From contig JAFSLV010000019.1 of NCBI GenBank assembly GCA_017448245.1, positions 1 through 64,000 on the forward strand: a stretch of DNA of 64,000 nucleotides, written 5' to 3'. Within the stretch, counting starts at the first letter, position 1; every line of letters begins with the position of its first letter. Of the stretch, positions 36,916 to 46,760 are shown one piece after another. Origin of the DNA: Lachnospiraceae bacterium (GTDB lineage: Bacteria > Bacillota > Clostridia > Lachnospirales > Lachnospiraceae). Under the pieces are notes generated by a model, which was not told the DNA's origin, made no database searches, and saw only the letters and a program-made list of their open reading frames with translations. The position numbers were made by a program, and so were the translations under genes.

Positions 36916-39444
36916 ATGAACCGTGTACGCAGCTTTAATGAAATAGCAGCGGAAGAAGGGCGGAAAAGAAACCGCCCTTTTTCCGCTTTTCCAAAGGGGA
37001 AGGGACCGTTTTCCTTTCTTTCCGCGCACCTGTTTCCCTATACGGGTCTTCCGGGCCCCCTTGTCCTGTTTGTTCTGGCCTTTTGCATGTACCTGCTTGC
37101 GGTACTGCCGGTGCTCATCATGCACAAGGGACTTTTTTTCTACTACGGCGACTACAATGTGCAGCAGGTTCCCTTTTATATCCTGGCCCACCGTCTGATC
37201 CGCAGCGGCCGTTTCTTTTATACCCTGCAGCTCGATCTCGGAGGCACTGTTGCCGGGGACTTTGCGTTTTATCTGACGGGGAGTCCGTTTTTCTGGCTGA
37301 CGCTGCCGTTTCCGGAGCGTGTGCTGCCGTATCTGATGCCGTATCTGATGGGGCTCAAATACGCGTGCTCCGCACTTACGTCGTACCTCTGGATCCGGCG
37401 CCACACCGGGACGGAGAGCAGCGCGCGCCTCGGTGCGCTTTTGTATGCGTTTTCCGGTTTTGCCGCCGTCAATATCGTCTTTCATCATTTTACGGATGCG
37501 ACCTGCTTTTTTCCGCTGCTCATCCTTACCTTTGACGATCTGATGGCCGTCAGCGAAAAGGAACACATGGAGGACCGGTTCCGGGAAGCGTTTTTACCGT
37601 GGCTCAAATTTGCGCTGACGGTCACGCTGCTTGCCGTGATCAATTATTATTTCTTTTTCGGCATGGTGCTGTTTTTGCTGCTGTATGCGGTGCTGCGCCA
37701 TGTCAGAAAACATACCCTGCGTCTTTTGCCGAAAAAGATCGGAAGCGCGTTGTCCGCGGGTGTGACGGGGATGCTTCTGGCTGCGGGATATCTCGTGATC
37801 GCGATGACGGGGGTTGCGGGAAATACAAGGCTCGACAACCTCTTAAGCGGCTACGAGCTGCTGGTCTATCCCGATGCAAAGATGTATTTTGACATCCTCA
37901 AAAACATGGTGATGACGCCGGATATCATCGGGCGGGGGACGATCTTTTACTCGACGGCCGTCAAGAATTCGTCGCTGGCCGGATATCTGCCTATGTTCGG
38001 GATTGCGGGCGGCGCGGTCTTTCTGCACATGAAGCGGAGAAAGATCCGGTGGCTCAGCCGGATCCTCGGGGCCTCCGTTGTCTGTGCCGCACTCCCCGTA
38101 CTCAACGGCGCGTTTTCCATGCTGAATACGCACTACTATGCCAGATGGTATTATATGCCGCTGTTGTTTCTTGCGCTTGCGACGTCGCTGGCGATAGAGC
38201 GAGCGCAAAAAAAGGATATGCGGTTCGGGGTACTGTTGCAGACGGGATGCTTTCTCTTCATGGTGCTCGTATTTTTCCTGCCTTCGAAGGACGCGGAGGG
38301 ACAGTGGGAGTGGCTCCATATGTCGGAGAATCCGGAATACTTTATTCTGGATGCGATCGTGTCTGCGGTTCTTACGCTGCTGCTGATCGTGGCAGTCTTT
38401 CTGATCCGCAGGAGGGGGGCAAGGATCCGGGTCCTGTATGCGCTTTCGGTCATCGCGTCCGTCACGCTGACGATGAATGTCGTCGCCAAGGGAAAGACCC
38501 TGATCAGCAATTACGGGATGGAGATGTGGAAGCTGCAGATGCTCGATACGAGGCCCTCACTTCCGGAGGATGCCGGTGTCTTTTACCGCGTGGATACCGA
38601 CGATACCGCCACCAATTACGAAATGGTCTGGGGCTATCCCACGGTGCATTGCTTTTTGTCGACGGTGCCCGGAGAGATCTTTACCTTTTACGAAGGCGCG
38701 GCCGGCATCACGAGACTCGTGGAATCGGAGCTGCCGCTTGTAAGAGACGGAATCCGCGCGCTGCTTTCGGTCAGATATTACATCTGGAACAGCGAGATCT
38801 ACGAGGAGGGCGAGTTCGGAAAGGGAGAGGGAATCTACGGCTTTGACGAAACCGTGTTCGAGGGTAACGGCCTGACCGTCTTTGAAAACAAAAACTATAT
38901 TCCCCCCGGGACCACTTTCGAGTATTATATAAGGGAGTCCGATTTTGACGGACTCGACAAGAAAAACAACGACAGGCTGCTGGTGCGTGCGCTGATCCTC
39001 AGTGACGAGGATGCGGACCGGTACGGTCATCTGATGGAGGAGCTGCCGGTGTCCTACCGCTCCGCCTATGTCAGCGATCCGGTCTTTGACGCCCTGTGCA
39101 GGGAGCGCGCAAGAAGTGCCTGTACGTATTTTGCGGAGACGGACAGCGGGTATCGTGCGCGGACGTCGTATCTGGAAAAAGAGACGCTCGTCTTTTTTCC
39201 GATCCCCGCATCCGGGGGATTTACGATCACGGTGGACGGGGAGGAGGTGCCCGTCATCCGGGCGGATTACGGACTGACAGCCGTTCCGGTGCCGGCGGGT
39301 ATCCATGAGATCGAGGCGCGTTTTGTGCCGCCGTATCTCGAGCAGGGGGCGATGTGCTCCTTTGCGGGCGTCATGATCTGTATGCTGTACGGTCTCTACC
39401 ATATGGGAAGAACCGCAAAAAAAGAAAAGAGGGAGACAATATGA
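36916..39444 (+). CDS. YfhO-family polytopic membrane protein
   Basis: The 842-residue protein has about a dozen or more hydrophobic helices in its first 520 residues, followed by a 300-residue soluble, probably external, domain and a final helix. The first loop motif [14 protein letters not shown] and the long second loop match the YfhO family of GT-C-type glycosyltransferase-like proteins, which modify wall polymers in Gram-positives. It lies between ilvC and leuC and overlaps leuC by ATGA, so it is translated with the leucine genes despite its unrelated role. No ribosome binding site precedes the ATG at 36916, and a terminator hairpin lies within its first 25 codons. No alternative start was found before the first helix. 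Confidence 0.8.
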   Translation: MNRVRSFNEIAAEEGRKRNRPFSAFPKGKGPFSFLSAHLFPYTGLPGPLVLFVLAFCMYLLAVLPVLIMHKGLFFYYGDYNVQQVPFYILAHRLIRSGRFFYTLQLDLGGTVAGDFAFYLTGSPFFWLTLPFPERVLPYLMPYLMGLKYACSALTSYLWIRRHTGTESSARLGALLYAFSGFAAVNIVFHHFTDATCFFPLLILTFDDLMAVSEKEHMEDRFREAFLPWLKFALTVTLLAVINYYFFFGMVLFLLLYAVLRHVRKHTLRLLPKKIGSALSAGVTGMLLAAGYLVIAMTGVAGNTRLDNLLSGYELLVYPDAKMYFDILKNMVMTPDIIGRGTIFYSTAVKNSSLAGYLPMFGIAGGAVFLHMKRRKIRWLSRILGASVVCAALPVLNGAFSMLNTHYYARWYYMPLLFLALATSLAIERAQKKDMRFGVLLQTGCFLFMVLVFFLPSKDAEGQWEWLHMSENPEYFILDAIVSAVLTLLLIVAVFLIRRRGARIRVLYALSVIASVTLTMNVVAKGKTLISNYGMEMWKLQMLDTRPSLPEDAGVFYRVDTDDTATNYEMVWGYPTVHCFLSTVPGEIFTFYEGAAGITRLVESELPLVRDGIRALLSVRYYIWNSEIYEEGEFGKGEGIYGFDETVFEGNGLTVFENKNYIPPGTTFEYYIRESDFDGLDKKNNDRLLVRALILSDEDADRYGHLMEELPVSYRSAYVSDPVFDALCRERARSACTYFAETDSGYRARTSYLEKETLVFFPIPASGGFTITVDGEEVPVIRADYGLTAVPVPAGIHEIEARFVPPYLEQGAMCSFAGVMICMLYGLYHMGRTAKKEKRETI
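36956..36982 (+). terminator. Terminator hairpin after ilvC, inside the start of the yfhO-like gene
   Basis: AAGGGCGG (36956-36963), an 8-base loop and CCGCCCTT (36972-36979) followed by TTT form a strong intrinsic terminator 43 bases after ilvC. It falls in codons 14-23 of the downstream gene, so readthrough or translation-dependent anti-termination would be needed to express yfhO-leuC-leuD. Confidence 0.7.
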
Positions 39445-40706
39445 GCCATATGACCATGAGCCAGAAGATCCTTGCCCGTCATGCGGGGCTTGACCGGGTC
39501 GAAGCGGGACAGCTGATCGAAGCTGATCTTGATCTGGTGCTCGGCAATGACATCACGTCACCGGTCGCCATCGCGGAGATGGACAAATTCCGCACAAAGG
39601 GTGTCTTTGACAGGGACAAGGTCGCACTGGTGCTCGATCATTTTGTACCGGCCAAGGATATTAAATCCGCGGAAAACTGCAAATGTGTCAGAAGCTTTGC
39701 GGCGGAACATGACATCACGCATTTTTACGATGTCGGAGAGATGGGGATCGAGCATGCGCTGGTGCCGGAAAAAGGACTTGCGCTGCCGGGCAATCTCATC
39801 ATCGGCGCGGACAGCCATACCTGCACGTACGGTGCGCTCGGCGCCTTTTCGACGGGCGTGGGTTCGACCGACATGGCGGCCGGCATGGCGACGGGAAAGA
39901 GCTGGTTCAAGGTGCCTGCGGCGATCCGGTTTCATCTGACGGGAAAGCCCTCGCCCCATGTCTGCGGCAAGGACGTGATCCTGCACATCATCGGCAGGAT
40001 CGGCGTGGACGGTGCCCTGTACAAGTCGATGGAATTTACGGGAGACGGGATCGCCCATCTTTCGATCGACGACCGGATGACCATCGCCAACATGGCGATC
40101 GAGGCGGGGGCCAAGAACGGGATCTTTCCGGTCGACGACATCACAAAAGAATATCTCGGTGAGCACGCTCCGGGAAAGGACTATGAGGTCTTTACGGCGG
40201 ATGAGGATGCCGTCTACGATGAGGTATATGAAATCGATCTTGGCGCGCTCACGCCCACGGTCGCCTTTCCGCATCTGCCGGAGAATACCAGAACCTTTGA
40301 CGAGATCGGGGATATCACGATCGACCAGGTCGTGATCGGCAGCTGCACCAACGGACACATCTCGGACATGCGGATGGCTGCATCCGTCCTGCAGGGCAAA
40401 AAGGTCGCAAAGGGCGTGCGCTGCATCGTGATTCCCGCCACCCAGAAGATTTTTTCGCAGTGTCTGGAGGAGGGGCTTATCCGGACCTTCATCGAGGCCG
40501 GCTGTGTGGTCTCCACGCCGACGTGCGGGCCTTGTCTGGGCGGCTACATGGGGATCCTTGCGAGTAAGGAGCGCTGTGTATCGACGACGAACCGCAATTT
40601 TGTCGGCCGCATGGGGGCGGTGGATTCCGAGATCTATCTAGCGTCGCCGGCGGTGGCGGCGGCCAGTGCGGTAGCGGGAAGGCTTGCGGCACCGGAAGGG
40701 GGCTGA
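39441..40706 (+). CDS. leuC: 3-isopropylmalate dehydratase large subunit
   Basis: LeuC (421 residues, the shorter archaeal/clostridial type) isomerises 2- to 3-isopropylmalate with LeuD. The 4Fe-4S ligands are the Cys in VIGSCTNGH and the pair in PTCGPCLGG, and the substrate motif is [23 protein letters not shown] stands four bases before the ATG, which overlaps the yfhO-like stop (ATGA). It belongs to the ilv-leu operon. Confidence 0.97.
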   Translation: MSHMTMSQKILARHAGLDRVEAGQLIEADLDLVLGNDITSPVAIAEMDKFRTKGVFDRDKVALVLDHFVPAKDIKSAENCKCVRSFAAEHDITHFYDVGEMGIEHALVPEKGLALPGNLIIGADSHTCTYGALGAFSTGVGSTDMAAGMATGKSWFKVPAAIRFHLTGKPSPHVCGKDVILHIIGRIGVDGALYKSMEFTGDGIAHLSIDDRMTIANMAIEAGAKNGIFPVDDITKEYLGEHAPGKDYEVFTADEDAVYDEVYEIDLGALTPTVAFPHLPENTRTFDEIGDITIDQVVIGSCTNGHISDMRMAASVLQGKKVAKGVRCIVIPATQKIFSQCLEEGLIRTFIEAGCVVSTPTCGPCLGGYMGILASKERCVSTTNRNFVGRMGAVDSEIYLASPAVAAASAVAGRLAAPEGG

Positions 40707-40776
40707 TTTTTGGCCTGCATGGCCGTACGGTGACATACAAAAGGGCCGTGGCGCCCGGTGGTACAGGAGGAAACGG

Positions 40777-41265
40777 ATGAAAGCTGCAAAGGGTAAGGTA
40801 TTTAAATACGGCGACAATGTCGACACCGATGTCATCATCCCCGCGAGATATCTCGCGGAGACGAGCGCGCAGGGACTCGCCGCGCACTGCATGGAGGATA
40901 TTGACGGGGATTTTGTCAAAAATGTGCGGGAGGGCGACATTATCGTCGCGGACAAAAACTTTGGCTGCGGTTCCTCCAGGGAGCATGCGCCGATCGCCAT
41001 CAAGGCAAGCGGTATCTCCGTCGTGATCGCCGAGACCTTTGCCAGGATCTTTTACCGCAACGCAATCAATATCGGGCTTCCGATCATCGAGTGTGCGGAT
41101 GCCGCACAAAAGATCAAAGCCGGAGATACGGTCCTTGTCGATTTTGACACGGGCCTGATCACCGACGAGACGACGGGAGAGACCTTTCAGGGTCAGGCGT
41201 TTCCGCCGTTCATGCAAAAGATCATCGATGCGGAAGGCCTGATCAATTATATCAATCAGTCATAA
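40777..41265 (+). CDS. leuD: 3-isopropylmalate dehydratase small subunit
   Basis: LeuD (162 residues) carries the swivelling substrate domain. Visible are [16 protein letters not shown] at the N-terminus and the active-site loop [17 protein letters not shown] lies six bases before the ATG. The 70-base gap after leuC holds no obvious gene or terminator. The short form pairs with the short LeuC upstream. Confidence 0.97.
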   Translation: MKAAKGKVFKYGDNVDTDVIIPARYLAETSAQGLAAHCMEDIDGDFVKNVREGDIIVADKNFGCGSSREHAPIAIKASGISVVIAETFARIFYRNAINIGLPIIECADAAQKIKAGDTVLVDFDTGLITDETTGETFQGQAFPPFMQKIIDAEGLINYINQS

Positions 41266-41289
41266 GAAACCCGAAAAGGAGGATACAGT

Positions 41290-42021
41290 ATGGGTAAGGA
41301 ATCGATTTCTGCAAGCATTTCCATGAAGGAGGGGGCACAGATCGCAAAGGTCGTCCTGATGCCGGGGGATCCGCTCCGTGCCAAATATGTCGCGGAAAAC
41401 TTTCTTGAGGATCCGGTACTTTTTTCCGACGTGCGCAACATGCTCGGATATACCGGCACCTACAGGGGCAGAAAGATCTCCGTCATGGGAAGCGGCATGG
41501 GTGTGCCCTCGATCGGGATCTATGCGACGGAGCTCTACAGCCAGTTTGACGTGAATGCGATCATCCGCATCGGCTCCGCGGGCGCGATCGGCGAAGGTAT
41601 CCGGGTACGCGACGTCGTGATTGCGATGGGGGCGTCGACCAACAGCAATTATATCAACCAGTATGACATGGTCGGACAGATCGCACCGGTTGCGGATTAC
41701 GGGATGCTCGCCAATGCCGTAAAAGCCGCCGAAGAACTCAAGGTGGGCGTCAAGGTCGGCAATATCTATACCTCCGACTTTTTCTACCATCCGGATAAGG
41801 ACATCAATACAAAGCTCAAAAACCTGGGCCATCTGTGTGTCGAGATGGAGGCCGCGGGCCTCTATGTGACGGCGATGTCGCTGCGGAAAAAGGCGCTGGC
41901 GATCCTCACGATCTCCGACGAGATCTTCACGGGGGTTGCGCTCTCCGCAAAGGACCGTGAGCAGTCCTTCAAAGAGATGATGCAGATTGCGCTCGAAACC
42001 GCATGGCACGAGGCTGAATAA
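41290..42021 (+). CDS. deoD: Purine nucleoside phosphorylase, DeoD type
   Basis: DeoD (243 residues) splits purine (deoxy)nucleosides with phosphate for salvage. The phosphate-binding motif [16 protein letters not shown], the [16 protein letters not shown] loop, the EMEAAGLY ribose site and the Asp in ISDEIFTG are present. It follows leuD by 24 bases with aaaggagg ahead and is probably part of the same transcript, although its job is unrelated to leucine synthesis. Confidence 0.96.
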   Translation: MGKESISASISMKEGAQIAKVVLMPGDPLRAKYVAENFLEDPVLFSDVRNMLGYTGTYRGRKISVMGSGMGVPSIGIYATELYSQFDVNAIIRIGSAGAIGEGIRVRDVVIAMGASTNSNYINQYDMVGQIAPVADYGMLANAVKAAEELKVGVKVGNIYTSDFFYHPDKDINTKLKNLGHLCVEMEAAGLYVTAMSLRKKALAILTISDEIFTGVALSAKDREQSFKEMMQIALETAWHEAE

Positions 42022-42022
42022 T

Positions 42023-43225
42023 ATGGGAAAGATCAGGATGAGCGTCCCGCTCGTGGAAATGGACGGAGACGAAATGACACGCATCATCTGGCAGATGATC
42101 AAGGACAAGCTGCTGTTGCCCTACATCGATCTCAATACCGAGTATTACGATCTCGGCCTCAAAAAACGCGACGAGACCGGTGACCAGATCACGTCTTTGA
42201 GCGCCCATGCGACCAAAAAGTACGGCGTGGCCGTCAAATGCGCGACCATCACGCCCAATCACGCGCGCATGGAGGAGTATCACTTAAAGCAGATGTGGAA
42301 ATCCCCGAACGGCACGATCCGGGCGATCCTCGACGGTACGGTGTTCCGTGCGCCGATCGTCGTGAAGGGGATCCGCCCCTGTGTGAAAAACTGGAAAAAG
42401 CCGATCACGATCGCGCGCCACGCGTACGGCGACGTGTATAAAAACACCGAAATCCGCGTGACGGGGGCGGGGGATGCCGCGCTTTCCTTTGCGGAAAAGG
42501 GAGGAAAAAGCCGCGCGGAGGAAATCCACCGGTTTGACGGCCCCGGGGTCATCCAGGGCATCCATAACACCGACCGATCGATCGAGAGCTTTGCCAAGGC
42601 CTGCTTTACGTATGCGCTCGACAAGAAGCAGGACGTGTGGTTCGGCGCCAAGGACACGATCTCCAAGATCTATGACGCCCGGTTTAAGGCGATCTTTGAG
42701 GAGGTCTACGAGCGGTCCTTCCGGGAGGCGTTTGAACAAAAGGGCATCACGTATTTTTACTCCCTGATCGACGATATCGTCGCGCGTATCATGAAATCCG
42801 AGGGAGGCATGATCTGGGCCTGCAAGAATTACGACGGCGACGTGATGAGCGATATGGTGTCGAGCGCCTTCGGCTCGCTCGCCATGATGACGAGCGTCCT
42901 CGTGTCTCCGGACGGGGTCTTTGAGTACGAGGCGGCGCACGGTACGGTGCAGCGCCATTATTACCAGCACCTCGAGGGGAAGGAGACGAGCACCAATTCG
43001 GTCGCGACGATCTTTGCCTGGACGGGGGCCCTCGCAAAACGGGGGGAACTCGACGGCAACAAGGCGCTGATACAGTTTGCCAAAAAGCTCGAAAAGGCGA
43101 CGCTTTCGACCATCGCCTCCGGCCGCATGACCAAGGATCTGGCGCTGATTACGAGTCTCAAACAGGTCAAAATCCTGTCCACCGAAGCATTTCTCGATGA
43201 AATCGCCGGGGAGCTGTCTTCCTGA
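42023..43225 (+). CDS. icd: NADP-dependent isocitrate dehydrogenase
   Basis: The 400-residue enzyme is of the dimeric, eukaryote-like type: [13 protein letters not shown] at the N-terminus, the substrate loop [17 protein letters not shown], the metal Asp in YDGDVMSD, and [11 protein letters not shown] with [11 protein letters not shown] in the cofactor site. It makes 2-oxoglutarate for glutamate synthesis, which an anaerobe with an incomplete TCA cycle needs. It starts one base after the deoD stop with GAGG nine bases ahead. Two small hairpins (43234-43262) and a likely terminator follow. Confidence 0.96.
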   Translation: MGKIRMSVPLVEMDGDEMTRIIWQMIKDKLLLPYIDLNTEYYDLGLKKRDETGDQITSLSAHATKKYGVAVKCATITPNHARMEEYHLKQMWKSPNGTIRAILDGTVFRAPIVVKGIRPCVKNWKKPITIARHAYGDVYKNTEIRVTGAGDAALSFAEKGGKSRAEEIHRFDGPGVIQGIHNTDRSIESFAKACFTYALDKKQDVWFGAKDTISKIYDARFKAIFEEVYERSFREAFEQKGITYFYSLIDDIVARIMKSEGGMIWACKNYDGDVMSDMVSSAFGSLAMMTSVLVSPDGVFEYEAAHGTVQRHYYQHLEGKETSTNSVATIFAWTGALAKRGELDGNKALIQFAKKLEKATLSTIASGRMTKDLALITSLKQVKILSTEAFLDEIAGELSS

Positions 43226-43342
43226 CAGCGCCCGGCGCTTTCGCGCCCTCCGGTTCCGGAGGCATATCACAAAAAATAGCACAAAATTTTACGTTAAAAT
43301 GTGTGAAAAATATCATAAAAACGCCCCAACCCCAGTAAAATC

Positions 43343-43372
43343 AAGGGTTTTGAGATACCCCTGGTTTTTTTT
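43343..43372 (+). terminator. Probable terminator after icd
   Basis: AAGGGT and ACCCCT can pair across an 8-9 base loop with one bulge, followed shortly by eight T (43365-43372). The stem is imperfect. It stands between the GC-rich hairpins at 43234-43262 and the nrdG promoter. Confidence 0.45.
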
Positions 43373-43378
43373 ATAATT

Positions 43379-43394
43379 CCACAAGATATTGGGA
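43379..43394 (+). promoter_or_regulatory. NrdR box candidate upstream of nrdG-nrdD
   Basis: CCACAAGATATTGGGA matches the NrdR box (ACACWAGATATWGTGT in this orientation) at 13 of 16 positions. NrdR represses ribonucleotide reductase genes. It ends eight bases before the -35 element. A possible second site 31 bases upstream shares only the AGATA core. Confidence 0.6.
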
Positions 43395-43401
43395 TACCCC
43401 C

Positions 43402-43429
43402 TTGACGAAACCACAAAACCTGCTATAAT
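43402..43429 (+). promoter_or_regulatory. Sigma-A promoter of nrdG-nrdD
   Basis: TTGACG (43402-43407), a 16-base spacer and TATAAT (43424-43429) with an extended TG form a strong promoter 47 bases before the nrdG ATG. Confidence 0.88.
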
Positions 43430-43476
43430 GGTGGTTAGGGTTTTTTACGGAATTAGGTATAGGGATATTCGTAATA

Positions 43477-44049
43477 ATGTCAATCATCCACACGGCGGGA
43501 ATTCAAAAGCATTCGTTTGTTGACGGGGAGGGGATCCGGTTTGTGATTTTCACGCAGGGCTGCATCCACGCGTGCCCGTCCTGTCACAATCCGGAGACCT
43601 GGGCGTGCGAAGGAGGTACGGCACTGGATACGTCCGAGCTGATCGCCGAGATGCTGGCGACCAGATTCCTGGACGGGATCACGCTTTCGGGCGGCGATCC
43701 GCTGCTGCAGGCAGAGGCCTCTTTTGAAATCGCAAGAGCCGCCAGGGAAGCGGGGCTCAATGTGTGGATGTATACCGGCTGGACATGGGAGGCACTGCTG
43801 CAGGGGAAGGTGCCGCATGTCAGCGCGGAGGAGGCAAGGGAAGGTCTTTCCTTTATCGACGTCCTGGTCGACGGACGGTTTATTGCCTCCCGCGCCTACG
43901 AACATCCCGCGGACGAGGCGGGCGTACCGTATTGGAGGGGCTCCTCCAACCAGCGTCTCATCGATGTTCCGAAGAGCCTTCGTGCCGGACAGATTGTGGG
44001 GTATGTACCGGATACACAGGACAGGGAAAGCGTACCGCAGGTTTCATGA
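43477..44049 (+). CDS. nrdG: Anaerobic ribonucleotide reductase activating enzyme
   Basis: NrdG (190 residues) is a radical SAM enzyme that makes the glycyl radical on NrdD. The cluster motif CIHACPSC (CX3CX2C) follows FTQGC, and GGDPLLQ is the SAM-binding GGE-like motif. The ribosome binding site is weak (tagggata). Here nrdG precedes nrdD, the reverse of the E. coli order. It is followed by nrdD after 12 bases. Confidence 0.95.
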   Translation: MSIIHTAGIQKHSFVDGEGIRFVIFTQGCIHACPSCHNPETWACEGGTALDTSELIAEMLATRFLDGITLSGGDPLLQAEASFEIARAAREAGLNVWMYTGWTWEALLQGKVPHVSAEEAREGLSFIDVLVDGRFIASRAYEHPADEAGVPYWRGSSNQRLIDVPKSLRAGQIVGYVPDTQDRESVPQVS

Positions 44050-44061
44050 GAGGAGTCACGT

Positions 44062-46758
44062 ATGAGTGCATTTAAGGCAGTGGTCAAGCGCAGCGGCGAA
44101 GAAGCAAAGTTTGACGGAAAAAAAATCGAAAACGCAGTGGCAAAGGCGTTTGTCGCGACCGGGGAAGTGGAGGCAAGAGACGTATCCACAATGTCGCGCG
44201 CCATCACACTGATTGTCGATACTTCGCTTCGGGAATCGGGACTGAGCAAGCCGTCCGTGGAACAGATCCAGGACGCCGTGGAGCTGGCACTGATGAAGTG
44301 CGGCTACCAGCGCACCGCCAAGGCCTATATTCTGTATCGTTCGCAGCATGCCAAGGTACGCGAGACCAAGAATACCCTGCTGGATTACAAGATGCTCGTC
44401 AACGGCTACATTGGTGAGGAAAAGGACTGGCGCGTCAAGGAAAACTCCACCGTGACGATGTCGGTCGGCGGCCTCATTCTGTCCAATTCCGGTGCGATCA
44501 CCGCCAATTACTGGCTGACGGAGGTCTATGACGACGAGGTTGCGGAGGCACACAGAAAATGCTTTATCCATCTGCACGATCTCTCCATGCTGACCGGCTA
44601 TTGTGCCGGCTGGAGTCTGAAACAGCTGATCGAGGTAGGACTGGGCGGCGTCACGGGACGCATGACGAGTGCCCCGGCAAAGCACCTGTCCACGCTCTGC
44701 AACCAGATGGTCAATTTCCTCGGCATCATGCAGAACGAATGGGCCGGCGCGCAGGCATTTTCCTCCTTTGACACGTATCTGGCGCCCTTTGTCAAAATCG
44801 ACCGTCTCAGTTATACGGATGTCAAGCAGTGCATCCAGAGTTTTATCTACGGGGTCAATACGCCTTCGAGATGGGGCACGCAGGCACCGTTTACCAATGT
44901 GACGCTCGACTGGACCGTCCCCGAGGACATGAAGGACATGCCCGCGATCATCGGCGGCGAGGCGCAGGATTTTACCTACGGGGACTGCAAGGCGGAGATG
45001 GACATGATCAACAAGGCCTTCATCGAGACCATGATCGAGGGCGACGCCAACGGCCGCGGCTTCCAGTATCCGATCCCGACCTATTCCATCACCAAGGATT
45101 TTGACTGGTCGGAGACGGAGAATAACCGGCTGCTCTTTGAAATGACCGCCAAGTACGGCACCCCGTATTTTTCCAATTACATCAATTCCGACATGAAGCC
45201 GTCGGATGTCCGCTCGATGTGCTGCAGACTGCGTCTGGACTTGAGAGAGCTGCGCAAGAAGGGCGGCGGGTTCTTCGGCTCCGGCGAATCCACCGGCTCG
45301 ATCGGTGTGGTGACGCTCAATCTTCCGAGGATCGCCTATCTCTCCAGGGACAAAAAGGACTTCTACGCGATGCTCGACAAGTACATGGATATCGCGGCGC
45401 GCTCGCTTTCCGTCAAACGCAAGGTCGTCACAAGACTTCTTGACGAAGGTCTCTATCCGTATACGAAACGTTATCTGGGCGGCTTTGACAACCACTTTTC
45501 GACGATCGGTCTCGTCGGCATGAACGAGGCGATCCTGAACGCCCGGTGGATGACGGGGGATATCACCACGACGCAGGGACATGCCTTTGCGAAAGAGACC
45601 CTCGAACACATGAGAGAGCGTCTGTCCGATTATCAGGAACAGTACGGCGATCTCTACAATCTGGAAGCGACGCCGGCCGAATCCACGACCTATCGTTTTG
45701 CCAGACACGATGTCGAGGAATTCCCGGACATCATCACGGCATCGACCGACCTGAGTGCCCCCGCGAAGAACGGCGGCGTGATCAGCAAAGGGGTGGAAGC
45801 GCCGTATTATACCAATTCCACGCACCTGCCGGTCGGATACACCTCGGACATCTTTGACGCGCTTGAGCAGGAAGATGATCTGCAGACACTCTATACCTCC
45901 GGTACGGTCTTCCACGGCTTTATCGGCGAGAGGCTGCCCGACTGGCGCAGTGCCGCGACACTGGTGCGCAAGATTGCGGAAAACTTCCGTCTGCCGTATT
46001 ATACGATGTCACCGACCTACTCGGTCTGCCGAACGCACGGATATATCAGCGGCGAGCACTTTAGCTGCCCGACCTGCGGCGAGGATGCCGAGGTCTATTC
46101 GAGGATCACGGGCTATTACCGGCCGGTCCGCAACTGGAATGACGGCAAGACCGCGGAATTCCATGCCAGAAAGACCTATGAGCCCGAATATGCACGCGCA
46201 CAGATGCTGCCCAGGACCTTTGAGATGAAGGAACAGAAGGGAAAGGCACCGGAGATGAAGGCGCCGGAGGCGCAGGCAGCGGAGACGAAGACGCCGGAGG
46301 TGACAAAGGAGACGCTCAAGGACGCGATGCAGACGATCCTCGTGGATACCGCGCTTCCGGAAAAGGAAGAAACCAGAGAAACGGCGGTACAGTCCTTCAG
46401 GATGCCCAAGATCATCATCCAGAATTTTGCGGCCGGATTTGAGGAGGTCGCCGCCGATCCTTCCCTGATCGAGGGGGCCATCAAGGAGGCGGAGATGATG
46501 TCGCTCGGGACCGTTGAGACACCGGTTCTGATCGTGACGAGTACCTGCCCCAACTGCAAGATCGCCAAAAAGGTACTGACGGATGCCGGTATCGAATATC
46601 GTGTGCTCAACGCGGAGGAAGACGCGGGTGCGGAGATGGCAAGAAAATACGACATCGTCAGCGCACCGTCCCTCATCGTGATGGAGGGAGACAACTGCCG
46701 CGTGTTTACGGGCGTAGGCCAGATCAGAAATTATGCGGGAGAAGCGGTGTACGCCTGA
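44062..46758 (+). CDS. nrdD: Anaerobic ribonucleoside-triphosphate reductase with C-terminal redoxin domain
   Basis: The 898-residue class III reductase has an ATP-cone (about 1-95, KRSGEEAKFDGKKIENAVAKAF), the catalytic barrel with SMCCRLRLDL and GSIGVVTLNLPRI, a zinc-binding CRTHG...CPTCG segment, and the glycyl radical site RITGYY (Gly684). A charged Ala/Pro/Lys linker (about 715-780) leads to an extra domain of about 110 residues. This reads as a thioredoxin/glutaredoxin-like module with a CPNC pair (Cys829, Cys832) and the cis-Pro motif SAPSL. Such a fused redoxin could reduce the active site instead of formate or a separate redoxin (inference). gaggagt precedes the ATG. Confidence 0.95.
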   Translation: MSAFKAVVKRSGEEAKFDGKKIENAVAKAFVATGEVEARDVSTMSRAITLIVDTSLRESGLSKPSVEQIQDAVELALMKCGYQRTAKAYILYRSQHAKVRETKNTLLDYKMLVNGYIGEEKDWRVKENSTVTMSVGGLILSNSGAITANYWLTEVYDDEVAEAHRKCFIHLHDLSMLTGYCAGWSLKQLIEVGLGGVTGRMTSAPAKHLSTLCNQMVNFLGIMQNEWAGAQAFSSFDTYLAPFVKIDRLSYTDVKQCIQSFIYGVNTPSRWGTQAPFTNVTLDWTVPEDMKDMPAIIGGEAQDFTYGDCKAEMDMINKAFIETMIEGDANGRGFQYPIPTYSITKDFDWSETENNRLLFEMTAKYGTPYFSNYINSDMKPSDVRSMCCRLRLDLRELRKKGGGFFGSGESTGSIGVVTLNLPRIAYLSRDKKDFYAMLDKYMDIAARSLSVKRKVVTRLLDEGLYPYTKRYLGGFDNHFSTIGLVGMNEAILNARWMTGDITTTQGHAFAKETLEHMRERLSDYQEQYGDLYNLEATPAESTTYRFARHDVEEFPDIITASTDLSAPAKNGGVISKGVEAPYYTNSTHLPVGYTSDIFDALEQEDDLQTLYTSGTVFHGFIGERLPDWRSAATLVRKIAENFRLPYYTMSPTYSVCRTHGYISGEHFSCPTCGEDAEVYSRITGYYRPVRNWNDGKTAEFHARKTYEPEYARAQMLPRTFEMKEQKGKAPEMKAPEAQAAETKTPEVTKETLKDAMQTILVDTALPEKEETRETAVQSFRMPKIIIQNFAAGFEEVAADPSLIEGAIKEAEMMSLGTVETPVLIVTSTCPNCKIAKKVLTDAGIEYRVLNAEEDAGAEMARKYDIVSAPSLIVMEGDNCRVFTGVGQIRNYAGEAVYA

Positions 46759-46760
46759 GA

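Noticed and set aside
44056-45915. 619-codon minus-strand frame
   Set aside because: Antisense shadow of nrdD.
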